Below, one piece after another: positions 12,113 through 23,607 of a stretch of 64,000 bases of DNA. The number at the start of each line of letters is the position of its first letter. The first letter of the stretch is position 1. The position numbers and the translations under genes are program-made. The notes beneath the pieces are model-generated. The model made no database searches, was not told the DNA's origin, and saw only the letters and a list, made by a program, of their open reading frames with translations. Source of the stretch: Heterodera schachtii (Eukaryota; Nematoda; Chromadorea; Rhabditida; Heteroderidae). The DNA lies in NCBI GenBank assembly GCA_023374025.1, contig SIJG01000027.1, positions 555,252-619,251 on the forward strand. The letters are read 5' to 3'.

Positions 12113-13541
12113 TCTTGTTTGTCATGGTCTTTTTGAAAAAAATAAAATTCTTCGTTAAAATTTTTGCAAAAATGCCACCCATGTAACACTCAACCTGTAT
12201 GCATGGACTGCCCATAACTTTTGACTATGTCAACCAAATTAAACATTCTTATATCATTCGATAGGCCTAAGAGTTCTCTATTAGCGACCTAAGTTTCAAA
12301 AAATTTCGTCATATTTGAGCAAAGTTATTGCCAAAAGTATACAAGCAATCAGGTTTTCAGAGATTTTTGGCAATAACTTTTTTGAAACTGAGCGAAATTT
12401 TTTGAAATTTTGCAGGCTAATAGGAAACACTTAGAGCTATAGAATGATATCAAAATTTCATAAATTTGTTGGTTCTAAGAAAATTTTTACCAGAATTTTT
12501 GGTGACCAAAATTATTAAGTTTTGTGGTATTGGCAGGGATGTCATTCCGAGGCACAAAATTCCGGAAATCTGAAATCGGAATTCCGTGTCATCCCTGGTG
12601 TAGGCGCAAAACAGAAAAATATCCAGAAAAACAGAAATTATGCTATTTTAAAAAATTGCTTTATTTTTTCCTTTTGACATAAACTATTTTTTATTTAAAT
12701 TTTCTCTTTTTAATTAGGCTTTTAATTAATTATTTTTTTTAATTATTTAATGAATTTTTATTCATGTTTTATTTAAATATTAATATATTTTTTAAATAAA
12801 CATGTTATCCTTGATTCTATTTATGTTTTTGGCCTTATTTCAAACTAAGAATTAATTTAAAAAATTGTAGTATATAATTAAAATTACTATTTGTCTTGAA
12901 TAAATTTAATTAATTCTATTAAGTTAATTTAATTATTAATTTGTGTGCAAATGGTATTTTAAACAATTTATTTGTAACTTCTATTGAAATAATTTAAGTA
13001 ATTGAATCGATGAAATTTTGTATTAACTCATTAATGTCTATTTTAATTATTTTCATGTACAGTAAAAGAATTTCGGTAAAAGACAGGACATTCTTGTCAG
13101 CTTTTTTATTTGAAAAATTTGATATTTTCATTTTAACAATATTTTAATTTTATTTACCTTTTTTATTTATTAATCTAGATGTAAAACGATACTTTATTCA
13201 GATATAAACATTAATTTGGGTATTTATTTTAAATTTAACTATCATATTGAAAAATATAAATTTTTCTTCAAAAAATTGGGTGTTTATTTATAAGAACGAA
13301 AGACTTATTTGCTTACCCAATAAATAATAACTTTTAATTGAATTGTTATTTTTTGCTTATATTTCAATAAAAAGGGATATTTTCTTTGGATTTTTTATTG
13401 GATCCTTTGGTTTTTATAAATTATTTTTCTCAATTTTAAATTTAATTATTTTATTATTTTCAGTTACGAATTTAAATTTTATTTGACTTATATTTTAAAA
13501 GATAACTTTTTATTGCTTAGCCTCTAATTTATTGATTGCTT
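12113..13541 (-). repeat. Right arm of large inverted repeat (1.43 kb)
   Basis: Reverse complement of 9444-10871 almost base for base. It contains the mirrored mini-element (12534-12597) and palindrome. Its outer section (about 13217-13440) has a third, diverged direct copy at 15248-15460. Confidence 0.9.
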
Positions 13542-13650
13542 TTTTTCGCCGCTTTTCATTTCTTTAATTGAATTATTAAACAAAGATTTTAATTTTAAAT
13601 TAATTTTATAATTTTGTAAATATCGAAATTAATTATTAATCTATTAATTG

Positions 13651-13863
13651 TTTAAAATAATTTGATTGGAAATGAATTTTCATTTATTCAGATAAATGCT
13701 TTAGAATAATTTTTGAACATTTATTTATTTAATAATTTTGTTCTGCTCATTAACTTAGTGTAATATTATTACTTCAATTTAAAAGTAAAAAGTATTTTTC
13801 ATTTTATTTTGAAATGTTTATTTCATATTTTTAGGCTTAATAAAATTTTTTGAAACTTAGGTG
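13651..13863 (+). repeat. Direct repeat, copy 1 (truncated by rearrangement)
   Basis: Nearly identical to 15522-15734, from GTTTAAAATAA to GAAACTTAGGTGAG. The second copy continues into a palindrome arm, whereas this one stops at the small inverted repeat GGTGAGAACTCACC and changes to unrelated sequence. Its centre also belongs to the dispersed repeat seen at 1-115. Confidence 0.8.
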
Positions 13864-14689
13864 AGAACTCACCACGGTAATGTTACTTTTATACACCATT
13901 TGTCAAAAAAAGGTTTAAATTTGATATTTATTTTTTTCAAATTTTTAAAAATTAATTTTTTTAAAAATTATTTAGATAATGCTTATTATTGCTGCATTAT
14001 ATAGTCGTTCAATCAATCTTTTTTTCATCAGAAATTGTGTTTTATTTTTAATTTTATTTGATGATAATTTTTTAAAGAATATTATTATTTATAAAGCTTA
14101 TCAAAATGTAAAAATTATTATTTAATTTAATTTAAGAATTCGGTTAAGATTTAGACATTTTAAATTCTCACTAAATATAATAAATAAAATTAATTTTCAT
14201 TTTGAAAATTTCATTAATTATTCAATCTTAAATTATTTTTTTAGTATTTTATGCCAACTAGCAAATTTATTGAGAAATTTATAATTTAAAATATGTCAAA
14301 TGCCGAATAATTCATAAATAATTATTAAAATACTCTAAAATTCAATTTTTCATGAATTATTAAACATTTATATTCAATAAGGTCTTTATTTCTTTTTCTT
14401 CAAGTGTTGTTTTAATATTATAATTGCAGTATTTATGGACTTTAAAATTTAGGTAAAATTAATTTGTATTGCTTATTATTTAAATATTTTCATTTCTGCT
14501 ATTATTTTATGCAAGTTAAATTGAATATTTTATTTCATCTTTGTCATAAAATTCTAGAAAGTGAAACATTTGAACTTTTTTCAATAAATTTTGATTTCAT
14601 TTTTTCTGCATATTTAGTAGAATTGATTAAATATTTTCGTTTGTTAATTGTTTATTTTTATTTTTTTGAATATAATATGGATAATTAAA
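13864..14689. other. AT-rich DNA, no gene seen
   Basis: A/T-rich. The 74-codon frame at 14464-14688 is rich in F, Y, I and L codons as expected by chance in T-rich DNA, so I do not call it. Confidence 0.55.
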
Positions 14690-15235
14690 AATTATTTAAA
14701 AAATAGGAAAAAATACATTTTATAAATTTATTATGATTTAATATGTGAACAATTGGAAGATCATATAAAAAATATATAAAAGGTAAAATATGAAGCAGAA
14801 AAAGCTCAGATACAGTGATATCCATAAAATTATACCACAAAAAAACAAAGGGAAAATAATTAATTAAAAACTCAAAAAAGAAAATTTTAACCAAAACTTC
14901 TTTAAATAAATAATTTTTACATAAACAAATGAATAATTAATTAAAAAAAATTTTCATTAAAAATTTTTAAATTAAAAATTATTTTAAAATATTTTATCAC
15001 ACTTTTCAACTTCAATTTTAAAGGGAAGTAAGAGTGGATAATTAAAAATTTTATTAAAAATGGAAATAAAATACATTTTTACTAATTATTATTTTGATTA
15101 ATATGCAAATATTTGGAATTACCAATTTTTTTATAAAAGGCAAAAAAGTGGTTTGGTTGTAGAGAAGATAGGAGTTGGTTGCAAGAATTGGAAAATAAAA
15201 ATATAACGAAATTAAGTGTTTGTTTAAAAATATAT
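14690..15235 (+). repeat. Direct repeat, copy 2 of 11480-11960
   Basis: Diverged direct copy of the spacer repeat with the same two internal modules (about 14735 and 15100). The 69-codon minus-strand frame here follows from the repeat's T/A tracts and is not a gene. Confidence 0.6.
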
Positions 15236-15247
15236 ATAAACATATAA

Positions 15248-15460
15248 TTTGGGTATTTTTTATAATTTAACTATCATATTGAAAAATATAAATTTTTCTT
15301 CAAAAAATTGAGTGTTTTATTTATAAGAACGAAAGACTTATTTGCTTACCCAATAAATAATAACTTTTAATTGAATTGTTATTTTTTGTTTATATTTCAA
15401 TAAAAAGGGATATTTCTTTGGATTTTTTATTGGATCCTTTGGTTTTTATTTATTATTTAC
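15248..15460 (+). repeat. Third partial copy of inverted-repeat arm
   Basis: Closely matches 13217-13440, including AACGAAAGACTTATTTGC and ATTGGATCCTTTGGTTTTTA, with a few substitutions and small indels. It is more diverged than the two arms are from each other, so it predates the arm duplication or conversion. Confidence 0.8.
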
Positions 15461-15521
15461 GAAATATTTCTGAATTTTAAATTTTATTATTTTCTGTTAG
15501 GAGTTTATTAATTTATTTATT

Positions 15522-15810
15522 GTTTAAAATAACTTGATTGGAAATGAATTTTCATTTATTCAGATAAATGCTTTAGAATAATTTTTGAACATTTATTTAT
15601 TTAATAATTTTGTTCTGCTCATTAACTTAGTGTAATATTATTACTTCAATTTAAAAGTAAAAAGTATTTTTCATTTTATTTTGAAATGTTTATTTCATAT
15701 TTTTAGGCTTAATAAAATTTTTTGAAACTTAGGTGAGCTAATAGAGAAATCTTAGGACTGTCGTTGATACCAAGAATGTTTATTTGGTTGACATAGACAA
15801 AAGTTATGGG
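15522..15810 (+). repeat. Direct repeat copy 2 running into a palindrome arm
   Basis: 15522-15734 is a near copy of 13651-13863. 15716-15810 continues as a diverged copy of 10684-10780 (GAAACTTAGG, then CTAATAGAGAA, ATGTTTATTTGGTTGACATA and AAAAGTTATGGGCA). This links the dispersed repeat and the palindromic MITE at one locus. Confidence 0.75.
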
Positions 15811-16668
15811 CATTTTTTGTTGAATTTTTCATTTGATGGTTTTTTATATAACACCTTTTTTGATGGTTTTTATATAATGACTCAGCACCGACGCCATTAA
15901 CTCGTTTTAGCAAAAAATATAAAAAATATGAATGTACATATTTATTATTTATTATTTGGTCATATTTATTCGGCTTTTTATAAAAGTTTCAAGATATTTT
16001 CAAAAATGTAAATTTATGATATTTTGTATTTTTTATTCATGATTCCCAGACTTAGATATTTAAATTAACTTATTTTTCGTTTTAATTCTTTGATTTAATA
16101 CATTTTATACAGCAGATTTGTGAATACTTTCTTCATCAAAATGAATTTTAATGCTGGTCAGCTAAAAATCCATTATTTAATTTAATTTAATTTCTTTTAT
16201 AGATTTGCAGACTAATTTTGGGAATTAATTATATTAATGATTTGCATTTGACTGACTTTGCATTTTTTGTCAGTTTTTTTAATTTAAATATTACAATTTA
16301 TAACAATTTTTAGTACAAATTTATATAGGACTTCAAATTAAATCTTTTTCAAATATTTCAAAGTCTCCTTTATTCTGAAATTTTATTTGCTCATTTCTAT
16401 ATGAATATATGAAAAAGAATTCGATCCCATTCGCCCCACACTTTATATTGATAGAAAGTCGTTTCGTAAAACTGCCAAAATAATTGGTAAAATTCAGATT
16501 TTTCTGGTTCTGGTTCAAATCCAACATACAATAAATAAATAAATAAATTTTAATTCATGAAAACAAAAAATCATTAGATTTTTTGTTTTCATATCTTTTG
16601 TATTTGATTTTTTCGTAATTTGTCCTCAATAAAGTGAGTATTTGTTGAAATTATATACATTCTTTTAA
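15811..16668. other. AT-rich DNA with one unexplained minus-strand frame
   Basis: No recognisable gene. The 64-codon frame at 16333-16527 on the minus strand is more mixed in amino-acid composition than the other chance frames here (it contains KCGANGIEFFFIYSY), but it has no family I recognise, no visible partner exon and no flanking signals. I leave it uncalled. Confidence 0.4.
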
Positions 16669-16670
16669 TA

Positions 16671-17246
16671 CACTGTGTTACATTAATATAAGGACACCCT
16701 ATTTTTTGTTACTTTTACCACTTCCCATGAACCGATCGAGTTGAAATTTTAACTGTACGTAGCAATTTTAAGTCATTTTTCCTTCAATATTCATCTTCCA
16801 CGAAAATTTTACCAACCCCCTAGAAATTTTTTTACGAATTTACCCATATTTTACATTTTTTCGCCCACAAAAATTTTGTGTTTAATGAATCTTTTCTGGA
16901 ATAAAGTGGATAGAAAATGCTTAAGGGATGTCTGTACGTTATTTTAGTGTTGGTTGCTGTCAGTTTGATTCGCTTGTACAAGTGTTAGAGGCAATTTAAG
17001 CCTTATGGCCCTTAATTTCTCCGGAAAACTTGGAAAACTCAACACAACTCCGCCTAAAAGATAGATTTCTGTCCGCAAAAGAAACTTAAATGTGAAAAAA
17101 TATATATTCTTTATTATTTAGCTTGTTTTATCGGTTTCTTTTTGTTAGTTATTGAGAATTTGTTTTTTTAGTAAGTGTCCTTATATTTATGTAACACCCG
17201 ATTTTGGAAAAAAAATAGGGTGTCCTTATATTAATGTAACACAGTG
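16671..17246. mobile_element. Tc1/mariner-type MITE, 576 bp
   Basis: The ends are perfect inverted repeats of about 37 bp beginning CACTGTGTTACATTAATATA, and a TA dinucleotide flanks each side (16669-16670 and 17247-17248), as expected for Tc1/mariner insertion. There is no transposase frame inside, so it is non-autonomous. An extra, imperfect copy of the right terminus (GTGTCCTTATATTTATGTAA) lies just inside the right end at about 17174-17197, giving tandem right termini. The family assignment rests on TIR and TA only. Confidence 0.9.
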
Positions 17247-17248
17247 TA

Positions 17249-18379
17249 TTATAAAAGTTGCAAAAATTTAAACTTGTGGGTTTAATATTCATCCGAATTA
17301 CTTATTATTTGAATTTGCTAATTTTTGTTTTATTTTCAGTATATTAAATATTATATTTATTTTTTTAAATAAATATTTATTTTAGCTTAGTTGGAATTAA
17401 ATTAAGTAAATTTTTAAAAATTGTATTTAATATAAAAATTGAATATTGATTTAAAAATTATTTAAATATTTAAATAATAAATAAAATTAATTTTTTATTA
17501 CAATTGGAAGTAAATTTTCATTTGAATTCATAATCGTCTTTAATAAAAATATAAATTAGATCACTAAATATTTTTAATCTTGTTCAGGTTAACCGTAATT
17601 AGTAAGTTGTTGCTGGCGCCAATATTAGTTTTTATGCTTTTATGGATATTTAAAAAAAACTTCACTTCAAATTTAACGAAATATTATTATTAATTTTATT
17701 TTTATTCTTTATTTTTTTGCTGAATATTTCTCTTTAAAACAATTGGTTGAAATTTATTTTTTTAAAATAATATATTATTTTTAAAGCTTTTTGCTCTAAT
17801 TTTTATTATTTACAAAACAATAATTTTTTTTTTTATTTCTTAAAATTTGTTTTAAATTAATGCATTCATTAAAATTAATCAATTTAACAGTTATTAAAGT
17901 TATTAGTATATTTTGTTTTAAATAAAAGTTATTAAACATTCTTAAGATTTATTTATTGGCAGCCTAACATTTGAATTAAACTTTTTATTTTTGCAATTCA
18001 CTTTTGTTTAAATTACGATTTTTTTAGAGAATTTTATTGAAAATGAGTTGATTTATAGAGAAATTAAAATAAAAATTAAATTATCCTTCAAAATAAAAAG
18101 TCTTATCAATTTTTAATACATTTAAAAAGTAAAAAATAAATAAAGTGAGAAAATAGTAAAATTTCAATTTAAAATTAATAAAATTATATTCAGTTATGCC
18201 ATAAAATAAAACATAAATTTTTTCCTTATTGTGCAATATTTTGAAATACTGACTTTAAATTTGAGATCAGTTTTTTACTTTTACTTACAATGATACTACT
18301 TCTGTATACGCAGTTTCTTCATTATGTTTTTATTTACAGAATATTTAATTATTGTAATTCATTTCTTTTTGGCGTTTTT
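17249..18379. other. AT-rich, T-skewed DNA, no gene seen
   Basis: No coding-like stretch. The phrase TTAATCTTGTTC...GGCGCCAATATTA at 17576-17626 loosely resembles 59040-59090 and may be a very old shared repeat. Confidence 0.5.
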
Positions 18380-18560
18380 CCGAAAAAAATCCATTAATAT
18401 GCAATAAAATCGGGAAAATACACCCCTAAGAAATGACCAAAAAAAAGTTCAGTAAATACACCCATAAGAATTTAAAAATTTATCAAAAATGATCGACAAA
18501 ATCTTATTTTTTTTCTTATAAAAATTTTCCTTATTCGAAAAAATTATAAAAGGTTTATTA
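18380..18560 (-). repeat. Dispersed repeat related to 50640-50800
   Basis: Read on the minus strand it resembles the sequence just inside the hAT-type terminus at 50526. Shared phrases are ATTCTTATGGGTGTATTTAC versus ATTCTTAGGAGTGTATTTTC, and TTCGAATAAGGA. The phrase ACACCCNTAAGAA occurs twice within it. A further scrap lies near 41085-41120. Confidence 0.5.
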
Positions 18561-20049
18561 ATAATATTTAAATGACTAAAATTAATTTTGATTAAGTTTT
18601 ACGTGTTTTGCTCCCTAAAATCGTTAATAAATTTTTTAAATGTTGTCAAAAAAGTGTAACTTTTTGCTGCGTTTTCCAATTTTTTTATGCCGTTTATTTT
18701 TATTTTGAGATATTTTACTTAAAATATTTTTCTTTCGTATTTGAATTAATTTATGTTAAACATTTAATAATTTTGAAATATTTAAAATAAATAATTCTAT
18801 TATACCAAGCTTGTAAGAAATTTATTTAAATGTTTTGTTATTGTTAATTTACATTGAATAATCCCTCTTTTTGTTAAATATTATTTTATCATTATATTCA
18901 TTAAACAATAATAAAATTGCTAAAAAGCATACAAAATAACAAATACGAATCGGGTAATAGAAGAAATAACCAATAAAAAAAAATTAAAGATTAACTAAAA
19001 AATATTTAAATTAAAAAAAGAATGAGAAGCGTTATTCGAGAAAGTTTTAAAAAATTAATACGCTTGATATGATTAAATCGAAATAAAAAGAAAATTATTT
19101 ATTATTTTAAAAATAATTTTATAAATATTTTATTTTTTAATAAAATCTTAAGATTTATTATTTTAAAAATGTGATAAAATTCAATAATCTAACATAACTT
19201 AAACATTTGTATTAAACTAATATTGATGTGTACTGACTGCAGTGCATATACAATAATAAATCAACATTTGGACTATTGATATTCTATGTAAATTATGCTT
19301 TTATTTAAAAAAAATTAAAAATTCAAAATAAGGTAGAAATCTATTAATCAACGATACAAATCTTATTCAATGGTTATCGGTAAATTAGATGACTAAGAAG
19401 GGTGATAAAAAGACAAAATCTAAATATTTAAACAAAATTTTAAATATTTTAATTAAAATTAAATAAAAAAAAAGAAAACTCTTATTTAATTGCTAAAAAT
19501 CCAAGCTATCCATTAAATTTGAGAATTTAACCAATTAATGTATTATTTTAATTTTGTTTTTTTTTATTCAAATAAAATCAAAATCAAAAATTGGTCACAA
19601 CTTTCTGGACTCAATGAAATAAATCGTTTTTTATAAATTCAATTAAATAATCCTAACAAGATCCACAAAAAGGAATAAATGACTCACAAAGAAAGCGCAA
19701 CGAAACCCTGAATACTTCTTGAAAAAACATAAAAATTAATTATTTAAGATTTAGTTTCGATTTAATTTTTCCATTTAACTTAAATTCTCGTTATTTATTA
19801 TAATTTTATTCAAAAAATTTTATGTATGTTTAAATTTTATTTTATAAAAAGTGTTATTTGCTATTGAAATGAATATTTATATAATAAAAAATCGTTTTTT
19901 TCTTCGAAGTATTACTAATACGCTTTTTCTTTTCCATGTTTTTTTAACTAAATAGAAGATAACAAATTATAATTGGTCTATTTATAGATATTTTTTGCCA
20001 TTTTTTTAATAATTACATCTCTAATGTTCCTTTCTAATTTTCAAAAATT
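18561..20049. other. AT-rich DNA, no gene seen
   Basis: The base skew changes from T-rich to A-rich in this stretch (around 19000). The 60-codon frame at 18608-18790 is F/Y/K-rich chance coding. Nothing else recognised. Confidence 0.5.
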
Positions 20050-20162
20050 TTGGAAATCGGAAGTCGGAATTCCGACGTCCAAAATTTTTTTGGAAATCGG
20101 AAATCGGAATTCCGACCCCAAAAATGTCGGAAATCGGAAGTCGGAATTCCGTGCCATCCCTG
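20050..20162 (-). mobile_element. hAT-type terminus with reiterated GGAATTCC theme
   Basis: Read on the minus strand it begins CAGGGATGGCACGGAATTCC at 20162 and then repeats CCGACTTCCGATTTCC words several times. The terminus matches the mini-element at 10387-10450. The opposite end is missing, so no target duplication can be assessed. A minus-strand frame translates the theme as repeated SDFRFP-like peptides, which is not a protein. The sequence beyond the terminus (20163-20235) resembles 11945-12015. Confidence 0.65.
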
Positions 20163-20235
20163 ATGTATATTTCAAAAAACCAATTATCTGACAAAAATAA
20201 TTTATTCAATTCTACTAATGCAGAAAATATCAAAT

Positions 20236-20716
20236 TTTATTTTTTATAACAGCAAATATAAAAATTAAATTAGTTAAAGACTTTTAAATTTCATGTTAAA
20301 ATAATGAATACAAAACTTAAAAAGAACTTTAATGTTTATTTTATTTTGAGAAATGAAGCAAATTACAACTAAAGCAAGATTAATAAGCATTATTTAAAAT
20401 GTATTAAAAAATTTAATAAAGCTTGCTTGAATGAATTAAATTTAAAAAACAAATAAAAATTTTAATTAATTAATATAAAAACAAAATTAAAAACAAATAC
20501 CAAAATTCATAAAATATAAAAATAATAATTATTGGTTTTTTAAAATGAAAAAGAGAAATTAAATAAAATAATTAATTTTAAATTCATTTAAAATAATTTA
20601 GAGATTTAACCATTTAAATATATTATTTATTATTTAATGTCAAAAGAGGGCTAAAAATATTTAAATTAATACTATTGAATACGAATATTTAAAAATAACT
20701 TAATTTAAATATTCTT
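20236..20716. other. AT-rich, A-skewed DNA, no gene seen
   Basis: Nothing coding-like or RNA-like. Confidence 0.55.
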
Positions 20717-20812
20717 GCATGGCATTATATTTTTTGAAAATTTTTATATCTAAAGTTTTTTTCAGCATGGCATTATATTTTTTTAAAATTTTTATATCTA
20801 ATGTTTTTTTCA
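20717..20812 (+). repeat. Two tandem copies of a 48-bp unit
   Basis: Both copies start GCATGGCATTATATTTTTT and end GTTTTTTTCA, with only a few differences. This is a simple local duplication with no further copies next to it. Confidence 0.85.
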
Positions 20813-21894
20813 AACACATTATTTTCTTTATTATCTAATCCATATTATAATTTAAAATATTCTTACATTTATTATCGTTAACATAAAATATAAATCCAAT
20901 CTGAACAATAAAAAATTGTATTATTTAATAGAAATATTTATAATTATACGTTAAAATTTAAGGATATAATTTGTTATTGCAAATTTAAAAATTATTATAA
21001 TTAAATTATCTTGGGTATATTAATGTCTTTAGAAGAAGTCAAAATTTATAAAAATTCTTTCTAAATAATAATTATTTTGAAAATTCGCAATAATAAGATT
21101 TTTTTATCAGGATACTTAATGTTAAAATAATTCAAATATATTATTCAAAGTAAATTTAATCTAAAATTTAACTAAATATTTAAATTTAAAAAATATTTGA
21201 AATGGTCTATTTGACTTATTTATAATTTACTAATTTTTTCAGAAAATAAAAAATATGATTATTTTAAAATAAATAAAAAATCATCAAAAAATTATTCTTT
21301 TATATTATTTCTTTAATAAAATATTTTTCTTTAATATAAATTGGATCTATATATGAATTGAGAGATGTTAATCAAAATTAAATTATTAATTATGAATGTT
21401 GAATAATTTTTATGAAAGTAATATAAAAACATAAAATTAAATTGCTGGATTTTTTTGTAAAATAGCTCTATTTTAATTGTAAAGACAATAGTCATATACA
21501 TTCAATAAATAAAAAGTATTAATAAAAATATATAAACAAAATTAGCAGTGTATTAATATTAATTTTTTGAAAATTAAAATTAATATATTAAAATATTACC
21601 TTTATTATTTAAAAACAATTTTATAACAATCCTCAAATTGAATGTTTACAAAATGATAAATTTTTAAGTTCTAGAAAAATACAAAAAAAAAAAAAACTCA
21701 AAAATTTGTAGATACTTAGCCGAACTCGAAAAAAGTTAAAGAAAATTTCAATAAAACCTAAAACTCAACTTTCTGTTTTTTTCTGGAAAGGAAATCCAGC
21801 AGAGTTTGTTTTAAGTAAGACAAGTTTCTCAACAAAAAAAGATTAATGAATTATTTACTTACTATAAAAATATGAATAATAGTAACACAATGCT
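20813..21894. other. AT-rich, A-skewed DNA, no gene seen
   Basis: No gene, RNA or complete element recognised. Confidence 0.55.
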
Positions 21895-22025
21895 TGTCCT
21901 TATTAATAAAAATAACTTTAAAAAAGTGGGGCAACTTAGACATGGTTTAATCCTATATAACATTAAAAAACATTTAAAAATATAATTAATTAACACACAG
22001 CAATTAATTTTACAATAAATTGAAG
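21895..22025 (-). repeat. Dispersed repeat, inverted copy of 1-115
   Basis: GTGGGGCAACTTAGACATGG followed by TTTAATCCTATATAACATT is the diverged reverse complement of the end of the repeat at 1-115. Confidence 0.5.
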
Positions 22026-22071
22026 TAGTAAAAAAATTTATAAATATGAAAATTTTTTTGAAAAAAAGAAA

Positions 22072-22117
22072 TCCCGGTCCCAGTTTTTGTCAAAAGTCCC
22101 GGTCTCGCTCAGCTCTA
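22072..22117 (-). mobile_element. Solo right end of CGGGACC-type hAT element
   Basis: Ends CGCTCAGCTCTA at 22117, identical to the right terminus of the complete element at 49293-50281, and carries CCCGGTC words just inside. The left part is absent. A more decayed relative (GTCTCGGTCTCGACTC) lies at 26355-26405 and, through the tandem duplication, at 31222-31272. Confidence 0.65.
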
Positions 22118-22299
22118 TGTTAAATGATTAGCATTAAATAATTTATCTGAATTAAAATGCAATTCATTTACGATCGCACTAGAATTTTATATTTATGATA
22201 AGTACAAATAAAAACAATAATCTATTTTTAATAGAAAAGTTAATCCGAATTTAAAATGTGAAGAATTAATAGAAATTGAAAAAAGAGGCCACTAGGCCT

Positions 22300-22475
22300 T
22301 CTAAAAGAAAATTTTTATAAAAATAAAAATATGTTATAGCTGACAACCTAAAAATTCAACTACAATTTTAGTGTCAATATAAAAAAATTGAAAATTTCCA
22401 TTTATCAACATTGAATGTGCCAATAGTTTGTACCGTTATCAGCCCAACTCCAAATAGAAGCAAATCCAAGCAGTT
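22300..22475 (+). repeat. Direct repeat flanking the nested element, copy 1
   Basis: Matches 24167-24338 (and its duplicate 29034-29205) from TTCTAAAAGAAAATTTTTAT to AAATCCAAGCAGTT, with small indels. The two copies flank about 1.7 kb. They could be mistaken for LTRs, but no matching 4-6 bp target duplication, primer-binding site or polypurine tract is visible. Best called a dispersed repeat. Confidence 0.75.
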
Positions 22476-22713
22476 ATGTTCTTTTACCTGAAGAATAATA
22501 GGCCTTTTTTGAATTTCTTTTTAAATTTTTTTTAATTTATTGATTTTGATTTTAATTACATTTTTAATGCATTTAAATGCATTAAACGCAGTTTTTTTTT
22601 GTTAGTTCTTTTTTCATTTCTTTAAGATGTTAGAAAATTTCTTATAATTTTTAAAATATATTTTTCTTTAAAATTATCTCTTTCCAAAGTTCTATTAATC
22701 GTGACCGGAAAAT

Positions 22714-22767
22714 CGGTCAGTGGAAAATGCGTCAGTGGAAAATGCGTCAGTAGAAAATTCGTCAGTG
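22714..22767 (+). repeat. 15-bp tandem repeat (CGTCAGTGGAAAATG), left end
   Basis: Three and a half units of CGTCAGTGGAAAATG. The same word occurs inverted at 23580-23607, on the other side of the MITE at 22807-23445. The pair looks like the inverted ends of an older element that the MITE interrupted. Beyond the words no clean terminal repeat is visible. Confidence 0.75.
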
Positions 22768-22806
22768 ATACAAATATTTTAAAATAAAGTTCTATGGCAT
22801 AATTAT

Positions 22807-23445
22807 TAGGGCTGCTAATTTTATGTAAGAAAATTTGCGAATTATGTAAATAAAATATGCATAAAAAATGCTAAAATATATATGAAATATTGACAAAAAC
22901 CCCCAAATATGCACTAAAATATGTAAATAAAATTTTTTTAATGGTTATTTGTTTGGAAAAAAATTCTTAATAAAAAGTGCAACAGGCACAAAATGTCATA
23001 AAAATGACCAAAATAGGCTTAGAATACATTTTAGTGTTTTAAATATTAATTTTTGGTATCTGTTTTTTGAAAAAAAAATTGATTTTTTAGGGATACATTT
23101 TCAAAAAAAATTTTGAATTTTTCACGAAGATTTCTATAAATTCTCAAAATATGAAAAAATGAAATATATAAGAAAAAATTGCAAAATTTTGGATTTTTTT
23201 GGGGTATCTAAATAATTTTCCTTAAAAAATCCTCAAAAATTGCAAAATATGTACAAAAAAATGCGAAAAAGCCCACAATATGTATAAAAATATGTACATA
23301 TATAATATGTAGAAAAACCCCGAAATATGTAAATAAAATTCCCAACTTTTGTTCGCAAACACAAAAAAGAAAGTGTTTTTCCTACTAATTAGAGCATGGA
23401 GAAGCCAGGAAAAAAATATGTATTTACATAAAATTAGCAGCCCTA
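22807..23445. mobile_element. Complete hAT-type MITE, 639 bp, 8-bp TSD
   Basis: The ends are TAGGGCTGCTAATTTTATGT and its inverted counterpart ending AGCAGCCCTA. Exact 8-bp duplications ATAATTAT lie at 22799-22806 and 23446-23453, which is the hAT signature. The interior is AT-rich with reiterated TATGTAAA/ATATGTAC words and no transposase. A 94-codon frame starting at 23349 overlaps the right end and runs into flanking repeats, so it is chance. Truncated relatives are at 811-1040 and 56660-56885. Confidence 0.93.
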
Positions 23446-23579
23446 ATAATTATTGTAATATAGAAGTAAAATTCTATAAGAAAATCGTTCTCAATTTCGA
23501 ACCCCGGACCCGAACTCGAACCAAAAGTCGAAAATCCAAAATTTTCGAAATTAGGTTTTTTCTTAAAAATCGGTTTAGA

Positions 23580-23607
23580 TTTTCACTGACGCATTTTCTA
23601 CTGACGC
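23580..23607 (-). repeat. Inverted CGTCAGTGGAAAATG words, right end
   Basis: Two units of the 15-bp word in reverse orientation (CACTGACGCATTTTCTACTG). Pairs with 22714-22767 around the MITE. A CCCGGACCCGAACTCGAACC stretch at about 23503-23522 adds another reiterated theme inside this older element. Confidence 0.7.

Noticed and set aside
14464..14894. Two overlapping 70-codon frames on opposite strands
   Set aside because: F/Y/I/L-rich frames expected in A/T DNA. Part of the stretch is a diverged repeat (14690-15235).
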